DNA of 64,000 nt from the NCBI RefSeq assembly GCF_000747525.1, contig NZ_CP009278.1, positions 744,001 to 808,000 of the forward strand, read 5' to 3'. The DNA is from Sphingobacterium sp. ML3W. GTDB taxonomy: Bacteria; Bacteroidota; Bacteroidia; Sphingobacteriales; Sphingobacteriaceae. Below, piece after piece: positions 43,840 through 52,859 of the stretch. Numbering within the stretch: position 1 is the first letter of the stretch; each line of letters starts with the position of its first letter. Under the pieces are notes generated by a model. The model was given only the letters and a program-made list of their open reading frames with translations, ran no database searches and was not told where the DNA came from. Both the position numbers and the translations under genes were made by a program.

Positions 43840-44442
43840 ATGATGGTGAATTTAATTGATAAACATATCATATTGGGATCTCAGTCTCCAAGACGAAGTC
43901 AATTATTAAGTGAGTTGGGATTGAAATTCGAAGTTATTGTTCGTGAGACCGATGAAGTGGTTGATGCGCTATTGAAACCAATAGACGTGGTCCGATCAAT
44001 TGCGGAAAAGAAGGCTGCAGCTTTTTTAAACGACTTTGAGCATGCATTGATCATTACTGCAGATACGATTGTCGTAACTTTGGGGCAGGATATTTTGGGG
44101 AAGCCTAAAAATAAAGAGGAGGCATTTAAGGTTCTTAAGATGCTGTCAGGAACTGTTCATGAAGTGATAACTGCGGTATGTATTCTGAATAATCAGAAAT
44201 TAACGACTTTTTCAGAATCTACCGAAGTTGAATTTTATCCTTTGAGTGATGAGGAAATAAATTTTTATATTGATGAATTTCAACCTATGGATAAAGCGGG
44301 TTCGTATGGTATACAGGAATGGATTGGTCGTATTGGCATTAAAAGTATAAAAGGAGAATATACGAATGTCGTAGGCTTACCAACAGCTCGTCTTTATCAG
44401 GAATTGAAGAAAATAGCTGCACATAAAAAAGGGGAACTATAA
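43840..44442 (+). CDS. maf: Maf family nucleoside triphosphate pyrophosphatase
   Basis: Maf proteins hydrolyse nucleoside triphosphates such as dTTP or modified pyrimidines and can arrest septation when overproduced. The family marks are IILGSQSPRRSQLLSELGL near the N-terminus, IITADTIVVTLGQDILGKPK with the catalytic Asp, and AGSYGIQEWIG. The 200-residue protein is normal in size. ATGATG directly abuts the kdsC stop codon; either ATG could be used. The end of the gene runs into the left arm of a terminator hairpin. Confidence 0.94.
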   Translation: MMVNLIDKHIILGSQSPRRSQLLSELGLKFEVIVRETDEVVDALLKPIDVVRSIAEKKAAAFLNDFEHALIITADTIVVTLGQDILGKPKNKEEAFKVLKMLSGTVHEVITAVCILNNQKLTTFSESTEVEFYPLSDEEINFYIDEFQPMDKAGSYGIQEWIGRIGIKSIKGEYTNVVGLPTARLYQELKKIAAHKKGEL

Positions 44443-44457
44443 GTATAGTCCCCCTTT
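44429..44457. terminator. Bidirectional terminator between maf and the TonB receptor gene
   Basis: An AAAGGGGAACTAT/ATAGTCCCCCTTT inverted repeat with one mismatch overlaps the maf stop codon. The receptor gene ends seven bases away on the other strand. Confidence 0.8.
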
Positions 44458-44463
44458 CTGTTT

Positions 44464-47391
44464 CTAATTGATATGAAATCTTACTCCTGTGTAGAACATT
44501 CTACCGGTTAGTGGACCCCATAATAGTGAGGTATCAAAATAAGAACCGAATGGATCATCAGCACCTATAATTGGGTTTTGTTGAAAATGGTTCGTTAAAT
44601 TTTCTCCTCCCACATATATTGTGAAATTTTTATGTTTTCCAAAATCTTTACTGACTTGCGCATTCATTGTTACATAAGCGTTTGATTTTGTTGGTACTTG
44701 ATATGCTATTGGATTTTCAATGGTAGATGGAATTCTCTTATCACCAACGATGTTGAGTGTATAATCAAAGCTCCAACCTGAAGGAAGTGAATATGCTAGG
44801 TTTGTAAATCCTCTATGTTTAGCCAATAGCGGCTTGCTGTTTCGTCCACTTTCAAAATCTGTTTGAACATCTAATAAACGGTATGCAAGTCTTGTCTCTA
44901 AACGTGGCAATGGGTTGAATCGTAATTCTGCTTGTAGGCTATTGGAGTATGATTTTCCGTCGAGGTTATAGAATGAGATTTCTCTTGGGTTTTCATAATC
45001 TACAACGACTTGGTTTTCAAAATTGTTTCTAAACAATTCTACTGATGCAGTTGCTTCTCTATTAAATAACCTAAAAGTTTGGTCTATTGTAAATCCTGTA
45101 TTCCAGGAGACCTCAGGCTGTAGACCGTAGGCATTTTTAAAGTTGTCTTCATTTTTGATGATTAATGTACGGCTACTTGCTAATGCGGACATGTTTTCAG
45201 CAATGATATTCGCCGTTCTTTGGCCTCTTCCTGCGCTTAAACGCATTGTATTGCCCGTAAATGGTGCATAACGTAAGTTTAGGCGAGGCGTAGTAAACCA
45301 TCCATATAATGAATTGTAATCTTGTCTAAGGCCTACTACGGCATCAAATTTTTCATTTGGGCTAAATGTATACTCTAAGAAAGCCCCCGAAACAGTTTCT
45401 TTTCTTTTGAAGTTTTGAACATCTAAGTATAATTCGTCATAGTTATCGTAATTCACGGAAGCCCCAACGCGGTATTTATGAGCTACAGTTCCAAGAACAT
45501 CTTGGAAAATCAAATTTGCATAACCGTTCTGTTGCTCGCCATTATAATTCTTCAAGCCAAAGTAGCTTTTTTGATTATAATTGGAACCTGCTAACTGTAA
45601 GCCTATACTACGGTGTCTATTTTCAGGAAAGACATAGCCAATTTTCGCAAACCCCTCAATTCTTTCGATGTCAAAACCCAAGCCATATTTGTTTGTTGTG
45701 CCTTTATCAGTTTTTTTATTAAAATCTGTTTGACCACCTGTACGGTCATCATTTAAGTATTTGACACCAAATTGTGCTATAAAGCCTTTGCCGTTTTCAT
45801 AATTCCATCGATTGATCCCTGAAAATAGATTACCAACTGGAATGTCGCGAAATCCATTGTCACTGAAATTCATGCTTTTGTTGAACATGAAATTATCGTG
45901 TAATAGGACTGACGTTGACCAATTGTCATTGATTTTTTGTGCTAAGTTCAAATTTACATCAGTTCGTCCCATGTTATTAGCATAGGCATTGAAGAATAAA
46001 CGATCGGAATTTTGAGGTTTTTTTAATTCAATATTAATTTGACCGGCCATGTTCTCATATCCGTTAGCGACGGAACCAATACCTTTTGCTATTTGAATAG
46101 ATTCAATCCAAGTTCCAGAAATGGAATTAAGGCCAAGCGGGGCTGCTAGACCACGAGGTCCAGGTAAGTTCTCAACGGTTAATTGCGTATAAATACCACT
46201 GAGTCCAAGCATTTGAATCTGTTTTGAACCTGTCACTGCATCATTGCTGACCACGTCTACGGATGCATTTGTTTCGAAGCTCTCACTTAAATCACAACAT
46301 GCCGCTTTAAACAATTCCTTAGCCGTTATGACTTCTACACGAGCCGGATTCATACGGTTTATGAAATTGGACTTTCTACTACCTGTAATGACTACTTCTG
46401 CTAATACATTACCTTTGGCATTGATCATAAGAACTTCGTGTAAGTCTTTGACGGTGATGGTATCCGATTGCATACCCGCAAAACTAACTACAAGTTGTTT
46501 GAAGTTAGCGTAATGCTGCAATTTGAAAACACCGTTTTCATTGGTTCTTGTATTTTTGCTTTTATCTTCTAACCAATGGATGTTAACACCAATAATTGGG
46601 TTTAAATCTCCTTTCTCATTTTCTTCAACAACGACACCTGTAACGATATGGTTGTGATCTTGGTGATTCTCTTCCTTTACTTTTTCTGCCGTTATTTGAC
46701 CATTTTCCATTCTTGGATATAGGCAACATTCATGCAGTGCTTCATATGCTTGATCATCAGCAGGTACATGGTCAACATCATGTCCAGCTGCCGCAATACT
46801 TTTTCTTATAGCATCTGAATTAGCGGATTGGTTATTGTATTTTATAATTAATTTTTTTGTGTCGACATCCCAAACTGCTGCGGAAACACCTGTAATATTT
46901 GCAGCAGTCTCTATACGTTTTTTACACATTGGGCAGTTTCCTGCAACCTGCATAGTCACTGTACTATCTGCCGATGGTACGGTATGCATTGCACTGCTCG
47001 TTGCATTACCAACATTCGCAGTCGGAAGTGCATTTGAACTTTCTAATCGTGGATACAAACAACATTCATGCAATTCTGCATATGCTTTATCATCTCCACG
47101 AAGATTTTCAACATCGTGTCCTACATGGGCAATACTTTTTTTAATATCTTCTAATGTAGACTTTTTGTTACTGTAGGTTAAATTTAATTTCTGGGTATCC
47201 TCATTCCAAGTTGCAGCAGAAACACCCGGAAGTTTGGCTGCCTTTTCGATACGTTTTTTGCACATACCACAATTACCTGCTACGTGTAATGTAGTTGTGC
47301 TATCTTGCTTAGCGAAATTAAATTCTGCTTTTAATGAATTTGATAGAAAAAGAAATAAAGGTATAAGTGCGTATTGAATAATTTGCTTCAT
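44464..47391 (-). CDS. TonB-dependent receptor with two N-terminal HMA domains
   Basis: An outer-membrane receptor of 975 residues with an unusual N-terminus. After a signal peptide (1-22) come two heavy-metal-associated domains, with GNCGMCKKRIE (C41, C44) and GNCPMCKKRIE (C153, C156). Each is followed by HECCLYPR (C110/C111, C222/C223); the two copies are 112 residues apart and clearly duplicated. A carboxypeptidase-like domain (about 245-330), a plug (EVVITGSRKSNFI, MLGLSGIYTQLTVENLPGPRGL) and a barrel ending TGVRFHIN follow. HMA domains bind Cu(I) or similar ions, so copper-related transport or sensing is likely but unproved. A HYC_CC_PP gene precedes it by 95 bases. Confidence 0.9.
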   Translation of the reverse strand: MKQIIQYALIPLFLFLSNSLKAEFNFAKQDSTTTLHVAGNCGMCKKRIEKAAKLPGVSAATWNEDTQKLNLTYSNKKSTLEDIKKSIAHVGHDVENLRGDDKAYAELHECCLYPRLESSNALPTANVGNATSSAMHTVPSADSTVTMQVAGNCPMCKKRIETAANITGVSAAVWDVDTKKLIIKYNNQSANSDAIRKSIAAAGHDVDHVPADDQAYEALHECCLYPRMENGQITAEKVKEENHQDHNHIVTGVVVEENEKGDLNPIIGVNIHWLEDKSKNTRTNENGVFKLQHYANFKQLVVSFAGMQSDTITVKDLHEVLMINAKGNVLAEVVITGSRKSNFINRMNPARVEVITAKELFKAACCDLSESFETNASVDVVSNDAVTGSKQIQMLGLSGIYTQLTVENLPGPRGLAAPLGLNSISGTWIESIQIAKGIGSVANGYENMAGQINIELKKPQNSDRLFFNAYANNMGRTDVNLNLAQKINDNWSTSVLLHDNFMFNKSMNFSDNGFRDIPVGNLFSGINRWNYENGKGFIAQFGVKYLNDDRTGGQTDFNKKTDKGTTNKYGLGFDIERIEGFAKIGYVFPENRHRSIGLQLAGSNYNQKSYFGLKNYNGEQQNGYANLIFQDVLGTVAHKYRVGASVNYDNYDELYLDVQNFKRKETVSGAFLEYTFSPNEKFDAVVGLRQDYNSLYGWFTTPRLNLRYAPFTGNTMRLSAGRGQRTANIIAENMSALASSRTLIIKNEDNFKNAYGLQPEVSWNTGFTIDQTFRLFNREATASVELFRNNFENQVVVDYENPREISFYNLDGKSYSNSLQAELRFNPLPRLETRLAYRLLDVQTDFESGRNSKPLLAKHRGFTNLAYSLPSGWSFDYTLNIVGDKRIPSTIENPIAYQVPTKSNAYVTMNAQVSKDFGKHKNFTIYVGGENLTNHFQQNPIIGADDPFGSYFDTSLLWGPLTGRMFYTGVRFHIN

Positions 47392-47486
47392 GATTTTTTA
47401 AATTTTTAAAATAGTAATACACTTCAAAATGTATAGTTGAAGTTTGATTTCCGTGTCTCATAGAGACCAATAAAAATTTATTTTAA

Positions 47487-47912
47487 TCAGATTCTGAAAT
47501 TACAATTGACTAAATAAGGGGGAATATCCGATTCACTTATGGGCTTACTGCAAGGTAAGACACTTTTAGGATTGGTAATATTTTCAAAATAAAATTGATT
47601 GATAATAATCCAATTCAAAACAAGTATAGCCGGACTGAAAGTCGGATAAATCTTTGTACTGTCGGAGGAAAAGTGATTGTCATCTACATTTTTCAAATCA
47701 ACAGAAACGTTTTTACATTTGTTATCTTCAGTGGAAGTTGTCTTGTGGCAGGTATCATTTTTTTTGCACAATGAACATTCTGAATGCGATGTCTTGTCAT
47801 TACTCAGAGAGATAGACTGTGTTTCACCATGGCAAAAATGAAAATATACAGTTGCGCTAGTCGCCGTAAGGGAATAGTGTAAGATTAAAAATAATACAAT
47901 CAACTGTTTCAT
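47487..47912 (-). CDS. HYC_CC_PP family protein, copper-locus associated
   Basis: The 141-residue protein has a signal peptide (about 1-20) and a Cys/His-rich stretch: VYFHFCHGE, then HSECSLCKKNDTCHK, as in the HYC_CC_PP family named for these motifs and its C-terminal proline pair (SDIPPYLVNC). Members sit next to TonB receptors and copper genes in Bacteroidetes. A hydrophobic patch near residues 95-110 may be a second membrane-like segment. Its exact role is not known; metal binding is suggested by the conserved Cys. It precedes the HMA receptor in the same direction and is probably in its operon. Confidence 0.8.
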   Translation of the reverse strand: MKQLIVLFLILHYSLTATSATVYFHFCHGETQSISLSNDKTSHSECSLCKKNDTCHKTTSTEDNKCKNVSVDLKNVDDNHFSSDSTKIYPTFSPAILVLNWIIINQFYFENITNPKSVLPCSKPISESDIPPYLVNCNFRI

Positions 47913-48056
47913 TGTGACAAATCTAACAAAGAACTTGCTATCTGGTGCATACTTGGTGTCATAATATTGCTACATTAATATATTTTGAATGCGAAAATGA
48001 TTCCAATAATTGTTGTTTGCGACAATATGGATTGAAAGATCAATGGGAGGTGAGGC

Positions 48057-48149
48057 ATGAGTATATTAAGCAATTATATGCTTTGTTACTCGATCAGTAT
48101 TTATGGTGAAGTCAATATGCTATACACAATATGTAGGGTTGAAAAATAA
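48057..48149 (+). CDS. Candidate 30-residue peptide with a textbook Shine-Dalgarno site
   Basis: A 30-codon frame (begins MSILSNYMLC, ends CRVEK) is preceded by GGGAGGTGAGGC directly before the ATG, a nearly perfect anti-16S match rare in this window. The peptide is hydrophobic with Cys and Tyr and no recognisable domain. The trpA terminator hairpin follows 3 bases after the stop codon. No convincing promoter is seen, so it may be chance. The rest of the 266-bp gap (47913-48178) shows nothing else. Confidence 0.3.
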   Translation: MSILSNYMLCYSISIYGEVNMLYTICRVEK

Positions 48150-48151
48150 AA

Positions 48152-48178
48152 AATCCCTGCTTTGCAAGGATTTTTTTA
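48152..48178 (-). terminator. Terminator downstream of trpA
   Basis: AATCCCTGC and GCAAGGATT with one mismatch form a stem directly after the trpA stop codon, with A/T runs on both sides. Confidence 0.75.
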
Positions 48179-48940
48179 TTATGCTTTGATGGATTCAATA
48201 AAGTGGGGAATTTCGTCCAAATAATTGTCCTTAGTCAATAGTTTAACGAATGCAGTTCCAATAATTGCGCCGGTAGCGTAAGATACTGCCTGTTCGAAAG
48301 ATTCTTTATTGGAGATGCCAAAACCAATTGCGATTGGACTTTTAAGATTCAGATCTTTTATGCGTTGAAAGTAAGCTGCTGTTTTATCTCCTACATTCAA
48401 TTCAGTACCTGTAGTTGCATTGGACGAAAGCAGGTATATAAAACTGTTAGATAAATTATCAATTTTTCTAATGCGATCTTCCGATGTTTGCGGAGTGACA
48501 ATAAATATATTTGCAACATCATTTTGCTCAAAAATATCCTTATACAGTTCTTCGTACTCATACATAGGTAGGTCGGGTACAATAATTCCATCAACTCCTA
48601 CACTTTTACAAGCTTTGCAAAAACGCTCTACCCCATATTGTAACAAAGGGTTTACATAGCCCATCAAGTACACAGGAATGCTGACATGTTTACGGAGGTC
48701 TTTTAATTGTTCAAAAAGAATTTCAACTGTCATGCCATTCTTTAGCGAAATCTCGGAACTATGTTGTATGGTTGGACCATCAGCAACAGGATCAGAATAT
48801 GGAAATCCGATCTCTAAAAAATCAGCTCCAGACTCTTCAAGTTTTTTAGCAATAGCTACTGTACTATCAAGAGTAGGATAGCCGGCTGTATAATATATGG
48901 ATAGGAGACCTTGATCTCCTTTTTTTTCTATTTTTCTCAT
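48179..48940 (-). CDS. trpA: Tryptophan synthase alpha subunit
   Basis: TrpA cleaves indole-glycerol phosphate to indole, which passes by tunnel to TrpB. The catalytic Glu and Asp are in FLEIGFPYSDPVADGP (about residues 40-55), and the phosphate-binding AIGFGISNKE and GAIIGTAFVK segments are complete. Length is 253 residues. It starts three bases after the trpB stop codon, the last gene of the trpD-F-B-A group. Confidence 0.96.
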   Translation of the reverse strand: MRKIEKKGDQGLLSIYYTAGYPTLDSTVAIAKKLEESGADFLEIGFPYSDPVADGPTIQHSSEISLKNGMTVEILFEQLKDLRKHVSIPVYLMGYVNPLLQYGVERFCKACKSVGVDGIIVPDLPMYEYEELYKDIFEQNDVANIFIVTPQTSEDRIRKIDNLSNSFIYLLSSNATTGTELNVGDKTAAYFQRIKDLNLKSPIAIGFGISNKESFEQAVSYATGAIIGTAFVKLLTKDNYLDEIPHFIESIKA

Positions 48941-48943
48941 TGT

Positions 48944-50128
48944 TTAAAAACCAAAGTATTTCATATAATTGTCCAAATCCTTATCCCCACGACCAGATAG
49001 GCAGATAACGATTGTTTCTTCCGGTTTCCATTTTTTCTTTTCTAAATAAGCGAGTGCATGGGCGCTTTCAATCGCAGGGATAATACCTTCAAGTCTCGTT
49101 AATAATAGACCCGCTTCCATTGCTTCTTTATCTGTCGCACTAACATAATTACCGCGACCTGATTTAAATAACCAGGCATGCTGAGGACCAATACCCGGGT
49201 AATCCAAACCTGCAGATATTGAGTATGGTTCTACTACTTGTCCATCTGGAGTTTGCATAAGCAGTGATCGGCTTCCGTGTAATACACCTTCTTTTCCCAA
49301 AGCGGTGGTTGCTGCAGATTCTCCCGAGGATACTCCATGTCCAGCCGCTTCAACAGCTATAAGTTGGACCGATTCTTCATCTAAAAAATGATAAAACATA
49401 CCAGCTGCATTCGACCCACCTCCCACACATGCAATGGCATAATCAGGGGTTGATTTCCCAGTTTTTTCCAAGAGTTGTTTTTTTGTCTCTTCAGAAATGA
49501 TAGATTGAAAACGAGCTACCATATCTGGATAGGGATGAGGGCCTACCACCGAACCAATAATATAGTGGGTATCCACGGGGTTATTTATCCAATCTCTTAA
49601 TGCCTCATTTGTTGCGTCTTTCAAAGTTTTACTACCTGATTCAGCAGCAATTACTTCAGCACCCATCATCTTCATCCGAGCGACATTAGGCGCCTGTCTT
49701 GCAATATCTACTGCCCCCATATAGACGACGCATTGTAAGCCTTTTAAAGCGCACACAGTGGCAGTAGCGACACCATGTTGTCCTGCGCCTGTCTCTGCAA
49801 TTATTCTCTTTTTTCCTAACCTTTCGGCTAATAAGATTTGCCCAATGGTATTGTTTATCTTATGTGCACCTGTATGATTGAGGTCCTCTCTTTTCAAGTA
49901 AACGTTGGTACCGTATTTTTCAGAAAGTCGACTGGCAAAATACAGTGGTGATGGTCGACCAACATAATCTCTTAAAAGTTGATTAAATTCTTCTTGGAAA
50001 CTCGCCTCTTGGATGATATCTAAATATTTTAGACGAAGTTCTTCAACATTCGGATATAACATTTCAGGTATGTAAGCTCCCCCAAATTGACCGTAATATC
50101 CTTTTTCATTAACTTGGTATTTGCTCAT
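48944..50128 (-). CDS. trpB: Tryptophan synthase beta subunit
   Basis: TrpB joins indole and serine to tryptophan with pyridoxal phosphate. The PLP lysine lies in [14 protein letters not shown] and the phosphate cup in [27 protein letters not shown] and [12 protein letters not shown] are typical. Length is 394 residues. Its first codons overlap the end of trpF by 20 bases, so the two are translationally coupled. Confidence 0.97.
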   Translation of the reverse strand: MSKYQVNEKGYYGQFGGAYIPEMLYPNVEELRLKYLDIIQEASFQEEFNQLLRDYVGRPSPLYFASRLSEKYGTNVYLKREDLNHTGAHKINNTIGQILLAERLGKKRIIAETGAGQHGVATATVCALKGLQCVVYMGAVDIARQAPNVARMKMMGAEVIAAESGSKTLKDATNEALRDWINNPVDTHYIIGSVVGPHPYPDMVARFQSIISEETKKQLLEKTGKSTPDYAIACVGGGSNAAGMFYHFLDEESVQLIAVEAAGHGVSSGESAATTALGKEGVLHGSRSLLMQTPDGQVVEPYSISAGLDYPGIGPQHAWLFKSGRGNYVSATDKEAMEAGLLLTRLEGIIPAIESAHALAYLEKKKWKPEETIVICLSGRGDKDLDNYMKYFGF

Positions 50129-50747
50129 TTCTAATATTTTTCAAAGTCTGTTCTAATAATTCTACATTTTTTATTCCTGATTTAAATTCAAATTTTGAAT
50201 TTAAATCGAGTCCGTACAAACGATGGTCAGGAAACTGGATTGCTGAAGCAATATTCTCGGAGCTCAAACCGCCGCTTAAAAAGTAAGGTTTATCCAAAGG
50301 ATAATGAGCGAGTAGGTCCCATTCAAACTGTTCTCCAGAACCGCCATGGTTTTTACTTTTAGTATCAAATAGAAAATAATCAACAACATCCTCGTACGGT
50401 TTTAACGATTTCCAGTCGAAATTTTCGTCTATACCAAAGGCTTTGATTACCATGAAATCTTGAGACTTAAGTATTTGACAAAGCTCAGGACTTTCTTGCC
50501 CATGTAATTGTATCCCCATAAGGCCAAAATTATTGGCTTGTTGTATGATTTCTTGTTCATTGGCATTTACAAAAACGCCTATTTTTTTTATCCCTTGGAT
50601 TGATTTTATAAAATGGGCATCCAAGGCACTGACATATCGTTTTGATTTCTCGTAGAAAATCAAACCCATATAGTCGATTGGTAATTTAATTAGATCTAAC
50701 ATATTGTCTAGATCTTTCATACCACAAACTTTTATTTTTAAGCTCAT
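50109..50747 (-). CDS. trpF: Phosphoribosylanthranilate isomerase
   Basis: TrpF is the Amadori isomerase of the tryptophan pathway, a TIM barrel of 212 residues. The catalytic Cys is in KVCGMKD (residue 8) and the Asp in GLDLNSKFE late in the chain; LSGGLSSEN is the phosphate loop. It begins one base after the trpD stop codon. There is no trpC between trpD and trpF, which is unusual in Bacteroidetes trp clusters. Confidence 0.93.
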   Translation of the reverse strand: MSLKIKVCGMKDLDNMLDLIKLPIDYMGLIFYEKSKRYVSALDAHFIKSIQGIKKIGVFVNANEQEIIQQANNFGLMGIQLHGQESPELCQILKSQDFMVIKAFGIDENFDWKSLKPYEDVVDYFLFDTKSKNHGGSGEQFEWDLLAHYPLDKPYFLSGGLSSENIASAIQFPDHRLYGLDLNSKFEFKSGIKNVELLEQTLKNIRNEQIPS

Positions 50748-50748
50748 G

Positions 50749-51738
50749 TTATTTGTTTATAATTTTATTGAAACTATTGAATGCGCTACCACTTTTTAAT
50801 GATTCCTCGGCTTCATAAAAGCAGTCTCCAAAAGTCCTTTCTGGATTAAATGTTTTAATAGCAAATGCAGCATTTGTGAGTACGACATTGTTTTGAACCT
50901 CGTTTCCCTCATTGCTGATAATTTTTAAGAATGTTTCGGCAGCCTCACGAATTGTTTCTCCACTTGCTAAAGAAGCTGGTGATACAGGTTCAAAACCAAG
51001 TTCGGGTATGTTGTAATAATGTTCTCCACTATTCGTAATGACTTTAAAATCTCCCGTTAGCGATATTTCATCATAGCCATCGAGCGCATGTATTATTGAA
51101 TATTGTTTAGCAGACTCTTGGTATAGATAACCGTATAATCGTGCTAATTCTAAACTAAATACACCCACTGATTGAAATTTTGGATTTGCCGGATTGGTTA
51201 ACGGCCCTAGCATGTTGAAAAAGGTTTTGACACCTAACGCTTTTCGAATTGGAGCTACAATTTTCATCGCAGGATGAAATAGTGGAGCGTGTAAAAAGCA
51301 GATGTTAGCCTGATCCAGTTGTCTTGTCAATTCATCCTTATCGTTTGTAAATTGATAGCCCAGATATTCCATTACATTGGAAGATCCGCATCCTGAAGAG
51401 ACACCGATATTTCCATGTTTCGCAACGTGGTAACCAGCACCCGCAACTACGAATGAAGCCAATGTGGAAATATTAAAGGTGTTTTTACCGTCGCCACCAG
51501 TACCACATAGGTCAATGAGGTCATACCCATCGAAATCGACCTTAAGGCAAAGGTCATACATAGCATCTCTAAACCCGCCAAGTTCTTCAACACGGATACT
51601 GCGCATGCCATAAGCGGTCATAAATGCTGCTATTTGATGGCTTTCATATTTTCCTTCTGTTATATTAATGAGGATATCGTAAGCCTCTTTACGACTGAAA
51701 GATTTGTATTCAAATAAATGTGCTAATATTTTTTTCAT
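50749..51738 (-). CDS. trpD: Anthranilate phosphoribosyltransferase
   Basis: TrpD joins anthranilate to PRPP. The glycine-rich GTGGDGKNTFNIS motif binds PRPP; KHGNIGVSSGCGSSN and FFNMLGPLTNPA are family signatures. The ATG at 51738 gives 329 residues beginning MKKILAHLFEYKSF; the open frame upstream runs through the attenuator and is not coding. The first gene of the operon is thus trpD. trpE, trpG and trpC are not in the window. Expression is predicted to be set by the attenuator at 51752-51895. Confidence 0.95.
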   Translation of the reverse strand: MKKILAHLFEYKSFSRKEAYDILINITEGKYESHQIAAFMTAYGMRSIRVEELGGFRDAMYDLCLKVDFDGYDLIDLCGTGGDGKNTFNISTLASFVVAGAGYHVAKHGNIGVSSGCGSSNVMEYLGYQFTNDKDELTRQLDQANICFLHAPLFHPAMKIVAPIRKALGVKTFFNMLGPLTNPANPKFQSVGVFSLELARLYGYLYQESAKQYSIIHALDGYDEISLTGDFKVITNSGEHYYNIPELGFEPVSPASLASGETIREAAETFLKIISNEGNEVQNNVVLTNAAFAIKTFNPERTFGDCFYEAEESLKSGSAFNSFNKIINK

Positions 51739-51751
51739 TCTGCTATTAAAA

Positions 51752-51835
51752 TAAAAAAAGGCTCGCCTAAAAAAGGCAAGCCTACTATTTTGATGTATAG
51801 ATAAATCTAAGCAATAGTTTTTTGCCACAACAGTT
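51752..51835 (-). promoter_or_regulatory. trp attenuator: terminator and competing antiterminator
   Basis: The terminator pairs AGGCTTGCC with GGCGAGCCT (51775-51783 and 51759-51767 on the minus strand, one G-T pair) and is followed by a T-tract. The mutually exclusive antiterminator pairs ACTATT and GGCAA, just after the leader peptide stop, with AATAGT and the TTGCC of the terminator's first arm. A ribosome finishing the peptide would cover GGCAA and let the terminator form; one stalled on the three Trp codons would leave it free. Confidence 0.8.
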
Positions 51836-51883
51836 TTAACTGCTATGCCACCACCACGACTTATTTAATACGTTTATATTCAT
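51836..51883 (-). CDS. trpL: trp operon leader peptide, 15 residues with three consecutive Trp
   Basis: The peptide is MNINVLNKSWWWHSS, read from the ATG at 51883 to TAA at 51836. The three adjacent TGG codons near the stop are the classic attenuation signal for sensing charged tRNA-Trp. A promoter (TTG-20-CATATTTG) lies just upstream and the attenuator directly downstream, before trpD. The frame is too short for routine gene finders. There is no Shine-Dalgarno site, in line with other genes here. Its presence next to trpD is the strongest support. Confidence 0.88.
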   Translation of the reverse strand: MNINVLNKSWWWHSS

Positions 51884-51900
51884 TTCTTTATTGTACTAAA

Positions 51901-51931
51901 CAAATATGGTTGATTATTTTAAAAAAAGCAA
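51901..51931 (-). promoter_or_regulatory. Promoter of the trp leader and operon
   Basis: On the minus strand TTG (51929-51931) is followed after 20 bases by CATATTTG (51901-51908), a near-consensus -7. The transcript would begin near 51895, about 12 bases before the trpL ATG. Confidence 0.6.
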
Positions 51932-51949
51932 GGGATTTGGTGAATAAAT

Positions 51950-52417
51950 TTAATATGTTACAAAATGGGCTAAATTATTTCCTTTGGATACCAATGTAAA
52001 AGATGCTATTTTCTCATTGTCTAAGTAAAGTGCAACAATAAGTCTATCTTTTACTTTCAGAAAATAGATGTTATTTGGATTTTTGCCTTCTAAGTCAATA
52101 TCACGTGTTTCTTTTTTCTGAAGATCAAAATAGTTGAAATACTGTATTTGACTTTTATCTTTCATTTGTATGTTGAGTCGTATTTCATCAAGGCTTGCTT
52201 TAAGGTAATCAAATAATTCATCGGTCAATTCATTGGATATTACAATATATTGACTCAGTATGACATCAGTAGCAACAGTTGTATCGTTCAAATCATCCGT
52301 AAACTTTTTGATATAAGTTACCTGTTCCTCAGCATATTTATTTTCCTGTGCGAACATGATATTTGGAATCAATAATAAAATTATAATTCCTATTTTTCTA
52401 AAAAATGTCGATATCAT
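51950..52417 (-). CDS. Secreted protein of unknown function (155 aa)
   Basis: A signal peptide (1-23, ending IMFAQ) precedes a 130-residue mature part that is rich in Asp, Asn and Tyr, with segments such as LKASLDEIRLNIQMKD and NIYFLKVKDRLIVALYL. I do not recognise a domain. It lies upstream of the trp leader on the same strand but is separated from it by the trp promoter. Likely periplasmic. Confidence 0.7.
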   Translation of the reverse strand: MISTFFRKIGIIILLLIPNIMFAQENKYAEEQVTYIKKFTDDLNDTTVATDVILSQYIVISNELTDELFDYLKASLDEIRLNIQMKDKSQIQYFNYFDLQKKETRDIDLEGKNPNNIYFLKVKDRLIVALYLDNEKIASFTLVSKGNNLAHFVTY

Positions 52418-52460
52418 AGCAAGCGGCTTAAGTTAAATTGAAAAAGTTAAAATGAATAAA

Positions 52461-52490
52461 AAATGCCTTACAATTTATAGCAAGGCATTT
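52461..52490 (-). terminator. Terminator downstream of the DUF2795 gene
   Basis: Perfect nine-base arms AAATGCCTT and AAGGCATTT (52461-52469 and 52482-52490) lie just past the stop codon with T-runs on the minus strand. Confidence 0.8.
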
Positions 52491-52494
52491 TTTA

Positions 52495-52716
52495 TTAATA
52501 CTCGTCTTCGTTAAAGAAGAAATCATCCTTTGTTGGATAATCTGGCCAGATTTCTTCAATATTCTCATAGGGCTCACCGTCGTCTTCTAAATCTTGTAAA
52601 TTTTCGATTACTTCAACAGGCGCACCAGAACGAATACCGTAGTCGATTAATTCATCTTTTGTTGCCGGCCAAGGGGCATCTTCTAAATGTGAAGCTAACT
52701 CTAATGTCCAATACAT
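52495..52716 (-). CDS. DUF2795 family small acidic protein
   Basis: A 73-residue protein with a short N-terminal helix (MYWTLELASHLEDAPWPATK) in the DUF2795 pattern, whose consensus includes the WPATKDELIDYGIR and GAPVEVIENLQDLED motifs. The C-terminal 20 residues are strongly acidic (EEIWPDYPTKDDFFFNEDEY in outline). Function unknown. A TATTTTTG box lies 31 bases before the ATG. It is a lone gene with its own terminator. Confidence 0.85.
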   Translation of the reverse strand: MYWTLELASHLEDAPWPATKDELIDYGIRSGAPVEVIENLQDLEDDGEPYENIEEIWPDYPTKDDFFFNEDEY

Positions 52717-52859
52717 AATAAAAACAGATTAAGTTTTCAATTTTCGCAAAAATATAATTTAATTTGTCTTTAGCAAGTTATTTAGCATTTATTTTTAACG
52801 CAATAGATTAAACGTCTGGTATTCAGGGTTAAAAAAAATCACGGTCAATAGCCAGCTTT

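Noticed and set aside
51739..51828. N-terminal extension of trpD
   Set aside because: The frame is open only because it crosses the attenuator; homology begins at 51738.
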